Assembly: GCA_905250025.1 (NCBI GenBank)
Contig: CAJNOJ010000105.1
Coordinates: forward strand, 124,001 to 188,000
Source: Adineta ricciae
Taxonomy: Eukaryota > Rotifera > Eurotatoria > Adinetida > Adinetidae
Reading direction: 5' to 3'
DNA length: 64,000 nt
In this document: positions 44,012-55,227 of the stretch, piece by piece
Numbering within the stretch: the first letter of the stretch is position 1
Layout: each line of letters starts with the position of its first letter
Position numbers and translations under genes: made by a program
Notes under the pieces: generated by a model
Database searches by the model: none
The model's input: only the letters and a program-made list of their open reading frames with translations
Told to the model about the DNA's origin: nothing

Positions 44012-45895
44012 TCAATTTCCAATTTTATTTTCTAATTTTTGTATACAATTTTCCAGTGTCAATCGAATTCGTTCTCGATTTTTAATCATACTGAACTTTC
44101 TCCAAGCAGTGAGTTTGCCTTCTTGAAGATAACGAGCGATAACATTCACATCTCTAATATCACTAATCAATCGAAAGTAATCGATCAATCGTGCATTGGG
44201 CACCATAGTTATTTGACCTTGAAATTCCTGTAAGAATAAAAACGACCAATCTTGTTCTTGAACGGCCGGTAATACATCTAACATGCCTAGAACACGCAGA
44301 TACTTCTTCATATCTTCTTTCAAAAGTAGTTCAAATGTAGCTAGAAGAAATCCTCCACGATATGCGCCCCCACGTAAACGCCAGCCCGATGGGAGCCCAC
44401 CTTGCCCACGCGCATTGAAAAAGAATGGAATTATGTGTGGATTGGTTTGACTAACTAGAAAATAACTACAACCAAATACCTCCGATAACGTATTCAATGG
44501 AATATCGTTCTCGAAACTTCCATCACGGAACTGTAATCGTTCATCATGCAATGGACGGTAACTTATTTCACCTTGGCGATTGATTATTTTTTCAATCAAA
44601 TGAACTGGATGAATCAGGCCAGGCACAGCTGCTGATGCTAAGACAGCCGATGCTATTGTGACATTCGGTGTCGATAGATAATTGAGACAGAGAGGCGGCG
44701 AATGTTTTCGTGCGCTTGTTGCGGTGATGTTCAATATCCGACCAGTTTTTTCATATGCTTCTTTGAAAGTCAATCCAACCGTTCCTGGCCCATCGGCACC
44801 TGCAAACCACTGCAGTTTCTCTAGCCAACGATCTCGATCGAACATCGCACGATGCTTCACATAATTTTTCAGTCGATCAATCCAAGAAACATCGAAACAA
44901 TTGAATTGTGATAATAAAATATTCGCTTCTAATGTCGATCGTAGTTCTTCATCAGATCGGGTGCAAACAACAGCTGCCACAACTGCTCCACTACTTGTAC
45001 CACTGATAATTTTCGGCAGATATCCAGAGGACAGAAGTGCCTTAACGACTCCCCAATGATAATGACCAATACCAGCGCCACCTGATAGGCATAATGCTGT
45101 TGCACCGTAATGAAATTTCATTGCTTTCAACGCTTGTAAGACAAGTTCAGTCGATGGAATTTCCTGTGATGTACTGTTCACATTTATCATATCGATTGTT
45201 TGCAATTCAGTGTAATCGATCGATGACAGATTATCTGTTGAATGTGAACTTTTGATCTGAATCGATTGAGCTTGTTCGGTAAGATACTCTAAACTTGTAA
45301 CAATCTCTTCAATATATTCCTCAATGACGTATTTCGTGCCAACTAAACTTTTCGAGTACAGATGCTCGTTGAGTATACCATTCATGTTTTTATTGATACA
45401 CATTTGCAATAGTTTCATACTCTTTTCTAAATCACCAGATTCACGAGAAGTTTTTAATTCATGGGTCAACTTTCGAATTAGTGTATTATTGTAATATTTC
45501 GATTCCGAACTGGCTTTCCACACTTCTCGTCCGTGTAGTTTATCGGTTTCGTTAGCATATTCATACCATTCTTCATACGTTTCAGCATTGTTCAACATCG
45601 GTGGACGAATAAAGAGTGATTCGAGTAGCCGAATGAAGTACCGTAAAGATATATAAATAATCAATTCAATGATGATAAACGACATAAAACAAACAAATAT
45701 CGGCCATTTCAAAACACGTTTTGTGCCAAGTAGATAACAGAAGAATACGACGATGCCGATGGTTACATAGAACGAATGCGTCGATGTTATGTCGTATCCC
45801 AGCCATTGAAATAATGTTTGTGGTATTATGACAAGTATTCTCTTTTGAGAAATAAAGTAATATATGGTACCAACAATGAATAATCCCATAAACAT
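44012..45895 (-). CDS. DUF3336/patatin-like lipase, copy B (complete)
   Basis: 627 codons, one exon. N-terminal hydrophobic helices (~1-95) are followed by the DUF3336 helical region (~100-210: EEWYEYANETDKL, GILNEHLYSKSLVGTKYVIE). The patatin domain (~260-470) has the oxyanion loop SGGAGIGHYHWG, the nucleophile Ser301 in Gly-Thr-Ser-Ser-Gly and the dyad Asp458 in Asp-Gly-Ser. All catalytic residues are present. DUF3336-patatin enzymes are lipid-droplet triacylglycerol lipases in fungi and plants and also occur in bacteria. They are not the usual animal PNPLA type, so foreign origin or unusual retention is possible. Identical in length to copy A where both are visible. Confidence 0.9.
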   Translation of the reverse strand: MFMGLFIVGTIYYFISQKRILVIIPQTLFQWLGYDITSTHSFYVTIGIVVFFCYLLGTKRVLKWPIFVCFMSFIIIELIIYISLRYFIRLLESLFIRPPMLNNAETYEEWYEYANETDKLHGREVWKASSESKYYNNTLIRKLTHELKTSRESGDLEKSMKLLQMCINKNMNGILNEHLYSKSLVGTKYVIEEYIEEIVTSLEYLTEQAQSIQIKSSHSTDNLSSIDYTELQTIDMINVNSTSQEIPSTELVLQALKAMKFHYGATALCLSGGAGIGHYHWGVVKALLSSGYLPKIISGTSSGAVVAAVVCTRSDEELRSTLEANILLSQFNCFDVSWIDRLKNYVKHRAMFDRDRWLEKLQWFAGADGPGTVGLTFKEAYEKTGRILNITATSARKHSPPLCLNYLSTPNVTIASAVLASAAVPGLIHPVHLIEKIINRQGEISYRPLHDERLQFRDGSFENDIPLNTLSEVFGCSYFLVSQTNPHIIPFFFNARGQGGLPSGWRLRGGAYRGGFLLATFELLLKEDMKKYLRVLGMLDVLPAVQEQDWSFLFLQEFQGQITMVPNARLIDYFRLISDIRDVNVIARYLQEGKLTAWRKFSMIKNRERIRLTLENCIQKLENKIGN

Positions 45896-46172
45896 GCTGG
45901 TAGAAACAAATGAATCGAAATTAACCTGTTATTGTTAGATCTTCAAACTTTTTAAGTGCAAAACGAAATATTTTTTCTTTTCTCTGTGCGAGTGATAAAC
46001 ACTCCACTCACCTGTTATCAGCATAAATGAAATCACGTCGGTTTTTTACTCCGTTTCTCATCTATTTATTGAATTTACATTAAAAAAAGTAAAAGATAAA
46101 AAAGATACGAGCCAGGGGAATCTTTTCTATCTCTCCACTCACATCCTCAAGAAACTGAATCAAAGTGTTCCG

Positions 46173-46601
46173 TTATTCAATACGTGATCGAGTGCGATTC
46201 TGTATTTGTTTTTGCCAGTAACAAATCATGGGAAAGAAAACTAATTCAACAATAGTAGCTAGAACCGCACCTGTTTCTAAACCCACCGCAAACAAACCCC
46301 ATAAACGGCCTAAGCCACCGATAAATACAATGATACAAGCACGATGTAATTCCGTTGCGTCCCGATGAATATTTGGAATACTCCGTAGCAAAAATATTCC
46401 CATTGCGAAAAGATATCCAGATATGTAACGAAAATGACTGTCAACTTCGATTGAATAGTTCTCGGACTTGAATACTAAATTCGGTTTGAGAGTTATACCA
46501 CTTGGACCCAAAAACATTCCTTTGAATCCAACGAATATTGGAACAAATGCGCTCAACGTAACTACGATTTTCAATGCTAAACTCTCATTTATCTTCACCA
46601 T
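46173..46601 (-). CDS. DUF4345-like small membrane protein, copy B
   Basis: 142 codons from the MVKINES start shared with copy A; the frame is open 30 codons further upstream here only. The four hydrophobic segments and the GLGRLWGL helix are conserved. Differences from copy A are scattered, mostly conservative changes, consistent with both copies staying under constraint. Confidence 0.55.
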   Translation of the reverse strand: MVKINESLALKIVVTLSAFVPIFVGFKGMFLGPSGITLKPNLVFKSENYSIEVDSHFRYISGYLFAMGIFLLRSIPNIHRDATELHRACIIVFIGGLGRLWGLFAVGLETGAVLATIVELVFFPMICYWQKQIQNRTRSRIE

Positions 46602-46814
46602 TGTCTTCTTCTTGTCGACTAAGAGTGAAAACATTCGTATCCTATCTCGATTCTGTATATAAATATTCTTCTTATCACAGACAACAAACATGAATAATGA
46701 AAAAGACTATACACATGTATACACACATTTGTTCAACAGTCAAACGAAACAAAATATATGAGAAGAAGTCGATCGTTTTATTCATCACTTGAGAAAAGAA
46801 CATGAATGTACATT

Positions 46815-47075
46815 TTATATAATATTATCATTTGGTCCCAAATCCATCATAATACAGTTTCTACAGCACTTAACGCACCTTGTGCAACACAGATCATATT
46901 CGGCACAACAAAGCACTGGTCTTCGATAACAGATCAACGGTCGAGCATCAACACAAACAGTGGGCGTTGGATTTTCACATATGATATACCTGTCTGGTTC
47001 TTGAGTAAATGTTATATGAATTTCACTACCAGGATCGCAACGAAATGAGTACTCATATTCACAACATAACGCCAT
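46815..47075 (-). CDS. Cys-rich 86-residue protein, copy B
   Basis: Same start (MALCCEYEYS) and stop as copy A, with two amino-acid differences (Asp/Lys region EPDKY to EPDRY, and Thr to Met near the end). All cysteines are kept, which supports a functional small protein with structural cysteines. Confidence 0.5.
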   Translation of the reverse strand: MALCCEYEYSFRCDPGSEIHITFTQEPDRYIICENPTPTVCVDARPLICYRRPVLCCAEYDLCCTRCVKCCRNCIMMDLGPNDNII

Positions 47076-47366
47076 TTTTGCCAGGGAAAGTATATGGGGA
47101 AGAATTTGATGCATCAAATGTTTATATATGCGTACGACGAGAATACGGAAATAGCTTGATCGAATCAACAAAAACAACTAATTATTGATCGAAGTATGTC
47201 CAAGAAAACTATCACTTTCAACAAACGGAACTTACTAGAAGCATGACATTGATGTCTATTAACAAGTTTTGTTTCTCTAATTTTTATTTATTTGATATCA
47301 ACCTTGACAAAAGTAGGTAAGTGTTCAGTAAACAAAATGTACGAATAGAAAAAAAAAACGAAAATT

Positions 47367-48943
47367 TTATTGTTGATGACATTGAACACCTTGTCTGTGA
47401 TAGTGAGACTCAGCATCGTCGTCGTCGTCGTCGTTGTCTCCGCGGTGATTACGTTTGAAATCTTCTCTATTCATATAGTATTCATTCATTTCGGGTTTTT
47501 CATAGCGCTGAGTATTGTTCAATTGAATTCGTTTTTTCGCTGGAAGAATTGATTCTAATTGCTAGAAGAAAAACGAACAAAATTCGCGTCAATCGATGTT
47601 AAGAAAAAGAAAAGTGAAACTTACCACACGTTGACTCTCAGTTAGATGAAAGTTCGTTTCATCGGGGAATTTCACATCAAATTGAATGATCAAATCACCG
47701 TATGAATGTGTATTTCTATTCGGCATTCCATAGCCTTTGAGACAACGATAACTATTCGGAAGGATAGGCTTTCCTGGTGGATGATCAATTAGAATTTCGT
47801 GATTGTCTAATGATTTAATTAGACGTTGAAAACCGCATAGGCATTCGGTGAGATTGATCTCCATTCTCATAAATAAGTTATCATTCCTTCGTTCGAAAAG
47901 TCGGTGAGGTTCTTGTTTGAGAATAACAAACGCCGTTCCCGGTGTGCCATTCGGCTAAAACGATTCCAAAGGAAAAAGTGAGTAAAAGAAAATCGTCGTA
48001 AAAACTTACAATCTGATGACCTTCACCGTGAAATTTCACTGTTTCACAATCTGCACCACCTGGTACAATATTTACATCGAGAATTTTTTCTTCTCGATTG
48101 ACTTTCTTTCCATAACATGTTCGGCATCGATTCTTTGGATCGGTCATATCTCCACTTCCATGGCAAACCGAACACTCACGACGTGTTTGGTGAATAAATG
48201 GGCCAGCACGATGAATGGATGTTTCCATTCCTGTTCCATCACAATTTATACAGCGACGGGTGACACCGTCAGAAGAACCAGTACTATTTGAGAATTCATT
48301 AAGATTTTTGCTTCGTTTGACAGGAAAAGGTCTCAACATACCCTCGGCAACTCTCACAAACAACATTACGATCGATGACAGCAACTCTTGTACTACCGGC
48401 GTACAATTCTTCCAGAGTAACTCTACGATAGAAAAACAAGAAAAAGTGAAATCGAGATATTGTTTTTTGTTATTTTACTGAAGGACTTGTTTGATATCTT
48501 CGCCTTTCGTTGATCGTGTCGTATGTCGATGAGTTGATCCATGATCGAATAGATTGAAGATGTCAAATACTTAAAATAACAGGAAATGTGGGAAACTTAG
48601 AGACAAAGTTGTTTTGTATTTACTTACTGTCATTGTGGAAACCTGGAAAATGAAAATCTTGATTTTCCATTCTCGATTGCATTCCTTTTAGTCCATACTG
48701 ATCATAGGCTCGACGTTTTTCAGGATCACTTAGAATATCCCTTGCTGCATTGACTTGCTGCATCTAAATCATCCCGAAAGATTAACTATCAAATCTCTAG
48801 CTTAATCAATTTACCATTTCATGACTTCCACCACGATCTGGATGATGTTCCAATGCTTTTTTTCGAGCAGCTCTGGTAATTTCATCTTGTGTTGCAGAAG
48901 GTTCAACTCCAAGTACGTTGTATAAAGTCTTGTCAACAACCAT
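47367..48943 (-). CDS. Type-A DnaJ/Hsp40 co-chaperone, copy B
   Basis: Same exon layout as copy A, with HPD motif and four zinc-finger repeats (CHGSGDMTD and so on) intact. The last exon (47561-47367) is 15 bases longer: the acidic tail has a five-Asp run from a (GTC/GAC)n expansion, and the CaaX box reads Cys-His-Gln-Gln instead of Cys-Pro-Gln-Gln. The first exon lies in the tract identical to copy A. Predicted length about 411 residues. Confidence 0.92.
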
Positions 48944-49305
48944 CTTTCTTCTTTAGAGGAAAATAAAAACATAAAGTAGGTAGTAGATTACATTTTTTAT
49001 ATATGCATGTTGGCTTTTTCCATGATGACTCATTGGTATTGTCACAGCAACTTCTATCGTCATTTGTTTCTCGAAGAATCGAAGAAAAAGAACAGAAAGA
49101 AAGAACACGTGGGTAACGTATCGCACTGCGCTAAAGGATTTCTTCCGTAGAATTTCGTGATGTGAATAGTGTTATTGTCAATAATGTAAGGATAAATCCT
49201 TTTGCTTCATTTATCTTTATCCATAGATACTTTGTAGAAAATACAAAAAAAATTCTCAATAAAATAAATGTTTCTTCCTTCAGAGAAAAAGAATAATGAT
49301 AAAGT

Positions 49306-51616
49306 TTAATCCATATCAACAATAGGCAACAGTGCAAGAAATTGTTGCGTTTTTTTATGTTTATCACCAAAAGTTTTCTTCATGATTCTTTGAGCTTTTG
49401 AATAATATTCTTTCGCTTCATCGAGTTTACTCTGTTTTTCAGCAAATTCTTGATTTTGTTGTTGATCCCCTTGTTTCTCACCTATTTCAGCGGCTATTTT
49501 CAAGCAAATATCACCCATAGTCGTATAAACATCACACATCTCAATGTGATCCATACCTAAACTATCTACTAAAATCTGTAAAGCTTGTTTAACATGTCCA
49601 TAAGCTGTATGGTAATTATTCATCGCTGCATAGACAAGACCAAGAGAATTAAGAAAAATGCCATATTTATAATGTTGATCGTTGAATTCTTTTTTGATAA
49701 TGACAAGTGCTCGATCAATATGAACAAGCGCTTGTTTGTAATTGCCTAAAAATGAAGAACGAATCGAGTTTTACGATATGTCTTTGTTTCATTTTGTTTT
49801 CCTAACTAACCGGATTGAAATTGAACTTGTCCGATATTATGAAGAATTTCAGCTGCTTCGGAATGTTCCGGACCAAGTGTTTTTTCAATTATTGCGAGAG
49901 CCCGTCGATAGATACGTAGCGCGCCATCGTAATCACTTCTTTTTCGATCAAGGTTCGCTAGATTATTGTAATAGATGCCCAGTTTATAATGTTCTTGATT
50001 TGGACCGAATGTGTTTTTGATAATTTTTATTGCTCTTTCATAGAATGCTTGTGCTTCATTATAATCATCCTTTTTCTCTAATACGAGACCCATTGAATTG
50101 AGTATTTCAGCTACTTCAATATGCTTTGGTCCTAAGGATTCTTCTAATACGGTCAATGCTTCTTTGTATATCACTTCAGCTGTTTTGTAATCACCTTGCT
50201 AAAAACAAAACAACAAATTCTTGCAAGGATGAAGATTTTCTTCACACTGATGAGCCTCTGTGCAACAAAATAAGTGAAATCGATAGATTACCTTTCGATA
50301 AATATCACCAATATTTCCCAAATACATTCCGATTGACTCGTGCTTATCACCATAATAGTGTTTGGATATTTTTAATGCTTGTTTTAAATAATCCAATGCT
50401 TCGGTATATTTGCCTTCTTTCTTCAAAAGAATTCCAAGATTATTCATCACATCAGCAACTAATGGATGGTTATGACCATGCACTGATTCAAGTTGTTTCA
50501 GCGCTTTTAAATAGAGTTCATAAGATTCATTATAATTGCCTTTTTTTCGGAAAATATCTAAATTTCAATTAAAAATTATTTTTGAATTGGCGAAAATATA
50601 GATTCTGATATTACCAGCTAGATTAGCAACAATTTCTGACCAAAGATTCGAACTTGTATCGACTATTTCAAGCGCTTGATTATAACTCGAAATAGCTTGA
50701 TCATACTATAAAGACAAAAATCGTTATAAGAGATCGAATAGTGAGTCTGAACGTACATGAGAACATTTCTTAGCAAGAAGTCCAATACTATTGAGAATTT
50801 CGGCTTTTTTCTGTGATTGATCATTGTGTGGAAGAAGTTTAAATGCTCGCGTAAACTTTTCCTGTGCTTCAGTATATTTTGCCTGTTTAAGATAAATATG
50901 TCCAGAAGCCAAAAGTAATTCGATACGTTGAGGATTTGTTTTCGCTTTCAAATNTTAAGATAAATATGCCCAGAAGCCAAACGTAATTCGATACGTTGAG
51001 GATTTGTTTTCGCTTTCAAATAAACATCTGTATAAAGTTCCAATGCTTTATCATATTGTCCATCATCTTGTTCAATCTGTGCACTTAAAATCGTGATATT
51101 AAACACGTTTTGCATACCTTTAATCATTTTTAAACATTGTCGTGCTTCATCATAGCCGTGTTCTTCATGAAATACTTTGGCTAAATCGTACAATTCATTA
51201 TCCTTGTCTCTTGTACGTGCTTTTGCATTACTATACTGTTGTAATTGAAGTCGTAATTCAAATAATTTCTGTTCTCGTTGATACTTTAATTTTTCCGGTG
51301 TATAGGAACATGTTTGTTTGTGGTGAATCAAATCACTTCGAGGTATTTTAGCTGAACAACCTTGCAATTTATTAGGACAATTGAATTGAATATTTTCAAT
51401 GAATTGTTGAATGGCAATGTTAGTTATGAGCGTTTGTTCGGTCAATGTCGTTGAACGACATCGCGGACAATTTGGAGCAAATGTTCTCAGCCATGATTGA
51501 ATGCAAGTAAGACAAAATAGTTGATGACAACAAGGAGTTTCTCGAACATCAGTTAGATAGTCACAACATATGCCACATTCAATCAAAACTTGAAATTCAC
51601 TTTGTGTTGCAATCAT
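49306..51616 (-). CDS. RING-TPR protein, copy B (frame broken at an N)
   Basis: Orthologous exon by exon to copy A, with the RING and TRAF-like cysteines intact. Exon 1 is interrupted at an N (50954). About 69 bases encoding KAKTNPQRIEL...ASGHIYL are present twice, once on each side, with two base differences between them. The left version matches copy A (LLLASG) and the right version reads LRLASG. This is an unresolved contig overlap rather than a natural frameshift. The last exon lies in the conversion tract and is identical to copy A. Confidence 0.82.
50954..50954. other. Single N with ~69-bp duplicated overlap (contig join)
   Basis: Sequence before the N (~50884-50953) and after it (50955-~51023) is the same stretch repeated, differing at two bases. 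This indicates that two overlapping contigs, possibly from different copies, were joined without merging. Confidence 0.85.
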
Positions 51617-52889
51617 TTTTGTTTTCAAAATCAATAAAATGAATTTTTACTCGACGACAACATTCGAATTTTATATGCTCTAAAAGCAAAACAACAATAT
51701 ATGTCGATGTATGTGAATAAGATGGTGAACAAGTATTGTATAATTCGTTTTATATCTTGCAAACTAAGTACACATTTGAAAGAAAAGAAATCAACGCCAC
51801 GTGTGTGTTGTGCAATTTTTTATTTGCATTGACGACATACATGTGATTGTATTTGGATAGGAGCAATATTATCAAAGTATTACGAAATTGGGTATATTTT
51901 GTTGTAGAAAAATATGCATGTTGATTCTTATCTTATCAGTTTATTTTGCATATAATGGAATGTGTGAATATTCATTACTAGAAAGGTTATATTGTGAAAT
52001 TTTCTCTTTAAGGAAAAACAAGGTAGAAAGTAATTCTTCATATCTATCGTGATATATGTTATTGAGTTCAATGTGACTGTTTTTTTTATTAAACAAACGT
52101 AGTTTAATACCAACAAGTGAGAGGTGTGAAATCTTCGAGCAACGATCGTTTGCGCTAGATGTACGAAAAAATAAAATGGTACGAAACGTAATTTTCCTTG
52201 ATGGAACACGTGAAAAAAGTAATCTAATATAAAAATCAAGATGAATCTTTTGAGATCGATTGATATTCATCTATCGATATTGTGTTATTGGTTTAAACTG
52301 GATACTTAGAGGGATATTAATGTTCATGAAAACGACAAATCACGCAATCACACTGCTCGAGTCGATTGATAGACAAAACAAATCACTCGGAGTACCGATG
52401 GTTTCGTAGATCAGAATGATATATTATGAGAATTAACCCAGCTACTGAGTAAAAACATCCGTCGAAATTTTGAGAAATCAAAGTTTTATTCTATTATGAG
52501 GTGCAAAATCCACAATAACGTCCCGTGCCTGGAAAAAAATAGGAATACATAAATTTCAACGATAACAATCAAACTTATCTTCAGTCGTGTTGTCAGATAT
52601 TTGTTCTTCATCATTATAGCATGAAAGATTTATTACACATGAAAATTCGTCGAAAATCACTGCATTTCTTCAGGTTTTCATCGATACTTCCATGACAGTT
52701 TCACCACAAGGATCGTTCGACAAACACAACAACTATAAGATAATGACTCGCATACCATTGATTTATGGATACCCAATTCAATCGAAGACGTGTAACAAAC
52801 AAATATATAATTTACGATGCGCTGATTTCGCCTAGATATCAACATATATAAGTACGTTTGATCACAAACTTTTTTAGACTAAGTGTAAT
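51617..52889. promoter_or_regulatory. Divergent intergenic region, copy B
   Basis: Counterpart of 7473-8702. It contains a ~43-base segment absent from copy A, bounded by the direct repeat acaaatcac (52335-52343 and 52378-52386). Conservation rises towards the collar start, which suggests the promoter is there. Confidence 0.45.
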
Positions 52890-55047
52890 ATGATACGATT
52901 TCTCTGTTTCTTTGTGCTGTTTACTGTCGTATCAGCAGGAGGGATCCTCAGTACGTTAATGCATGGTGATATTGAGCATTTCAATGGTACCATTTCTCTG
53001 CCGAATGCCATCGAAGAAAACGAAGAATCATCATTGCCTGATTATTCTCACCAACGTAGTTTTGCCGGTGTTACAATCAATACGAATATTTTCACTTTGT
53101 TTTATTATAAGAACAGTCAAATATATGTGTACAACACATTGGCCAATGAAAATAAATATCCCAACGATCCGTCTCGATGGATATTCTACTATATTCCAAT
53201 AATGGCTCCAGTTCGAACTTCATCGGACGCAACCTGGGCATGGTCAATAGAAAACGAAGTTCGTGTCAATCTTATGTTGGGTGACCGAGAAGTAGAAGAG
53301 ACGGCACGTGAAGCCATTGCCAAAAAGTTCGACATGAAAATAGCCGAATATGCTAAATATTGGGATATCGCACCGTTGATGATAGAATCTTTGACTGCTT
53401 TCGTTGTAAAAGGCAGTAGTTCACCGATAGCAGGTGTACAACCTTATCATGCCGTTCATCCGAATTCACTAAATATGATTTTTCGATTTCCCTGTTCAAC
53501 AAGTACGAATGCACGCGATGTTGCAAGATTGATTGCCAATGGAGAATATGATATTGAAATCGCGTTCCATTTTGATGGCTTCAAACAAACGTCAACGTCA
53601 CTGGTATCAATCACCGCTGAACAATTGAAAAGTATCACCAGTAAGACAACAGCTGATGGTGGTAATGCAGATGCAAAATATATTCATCGTAGTCAAACTT
53701 CCAAGTTTGTTGGAACCTATATCACAAACGTGAAAAAGTTGATATACTCGGAAAGTTCAAGCGTCGACACACAATCATTATCGAAAGGATTGGAAGATCA
53801 ATTTATATCATTGTTACAACAAGGTAAAGCAATTAAGAAACACAAACCATACTCATTTTGTTCTTTTAGGAATGGAAAGTGCGCAACAAAACATTGTTAA
53901 AGCTGGTCATTTCAACGAAGTATGGTCATCAGAAGATTTACGTCCGGATCGAATCACGTCAGAGCTCAGTAAATTGTTTACGAAGAATGCTTCAGATACA
54001 GCACATCATACATCATCTGATAAATATCTAAGTGTCGACAAACAACATTTAGAAGAACTAATCGCAAGCAGTTCGAAAGAAGGCGGAGCCGGCGTGTCGT
54101 TTCTCGGTATATCGCTTGGTGGTAAAGGTGGTTCATCCTCCTCATCAAAAAACACATTTTACGATAAGTTGTCACAGATCAATCATGACAAATACTCGCA
54201 GGATGACGTCATCAATTTGCTCAGTGAACACCAGGCCGAATTTGCTTGGGAAGGTGAAAAATTCGTGCCGAAGTCATTCCAAGTTTACAAAACGAGCGAT
54301 TTGACAGATAGTTTACAAATCGCTCTTGTCGCCGAACAAATCACCATTGACAAAAAACAAGGTGCTATCATACGACATGTCAGCACAATGAATACACCAC
54401 AGTGGGTATCAGACGATAAAGGAGCTCTCAGTCCATTCTTAGTAGGTGAGGTAAAACTTTATACTGGTGTTGACACACCATCGCCATCTTGGCTCCGATG
54501 TGACGGCTCTGCTGTTTCCCGTATCCAGTATAAGCGTCTTTTTGCAGTAATAGGTGAACGGTATGGTCCGGGTGATGGTGGTGAGACGTTTAATTTGCCG
54601 GATTTTCGTGGACGAATTCCTGTCGGCGTTGATTCTAACCGAACGCACATAGAGTTAGCAAATGAAATAGGAATATCCGGTGGTAACACAACTTATCAGC
54701 TTACACCCTCTCACATACCAGCGCACACTCACGACCAGGGATCGTTGTATGTAACAAAAAATGGTACTCATAGCCATGATATAACGGATCCCGGACACAA
54801 TCATGGTGGAAGAACAGGATCCTCAAAAATGACTAATGGTGGTTGGGGTTTGACTCCAAAGGGTTATGGTAGTGATCAAGGAAATCATGATCACACAATC
54901 AACACAGATTATACAAGAATTACAATATTATCTGCAGATGACCATTCACATGAAATTTACGGTGAAACGGGATCATTCGGCAATGCTGAACCATTCACCG
55001 TCATGCCACCATATCAAACAATTAATTACATTATTTACGCTAACTAA
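52890..55047 (+). CDS. Secreted chimeric protein with phage tail collar domain and HxH repeats, copy B (complete)
   Basis: Two exons (52890-53823, 53870-55047) join in frame (LLQQ-G-MESAQQ) into 703 codons. There is a signal peptide (MIRFLCFFVLFTVVSAG), then an animal-type secreted region (~20-310) and a linker domain (~311-500; KSFQVYKTSDLTDSLQIAL). The C-terminal phage tail-collar domain (~505-703) has the typical WLRCDGSAVSR, YKRLFAVIGERYG, FNLPDFRGRIPVG and PFTVMPPYQTINYIIYAN. Between these lie repeated His-X-His motifs (AHTHDQG, THSHDIT, GHNHGG, NHDHT, DHSHEI), which bind metal in phage tail fibres and in bacterial microcystin-dependent-like proteins. A secreted, possibly trimeric surface-binding protein is inferred. 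The collar part probably came from a bacterial or phage source. Confidence 0.9.
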
Positions 55048-55227
55048 TGTTTCATGAGATATGATGACTAAAATTCTTCTCAATCTGTTCTAACCTCTAG
55101 AAATGAATTTTCAATAAAGCTATCATTTAGTACTGAATTAATCTCTTCATATAGTTCAACAAGTAGATATTCATAAAACATCATAAAATACAGATCACAT
55201 CGAAAGATTATACGCCGTACACTCAAT

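Larger units (their letters stand above)
44134..53840. repeat. Segmental duplication, copy B
   Basis: Direct-orientation partner of 1-~9655. It extends left at least to base 44134, where copy A is cut by the window, and right to the intron of the collar gene at ~53840, beyond which copy A has LINE sequence. Copy B lacks the LINE and carries the ancestral-looking intact collar gene. Confidence 0.95.
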
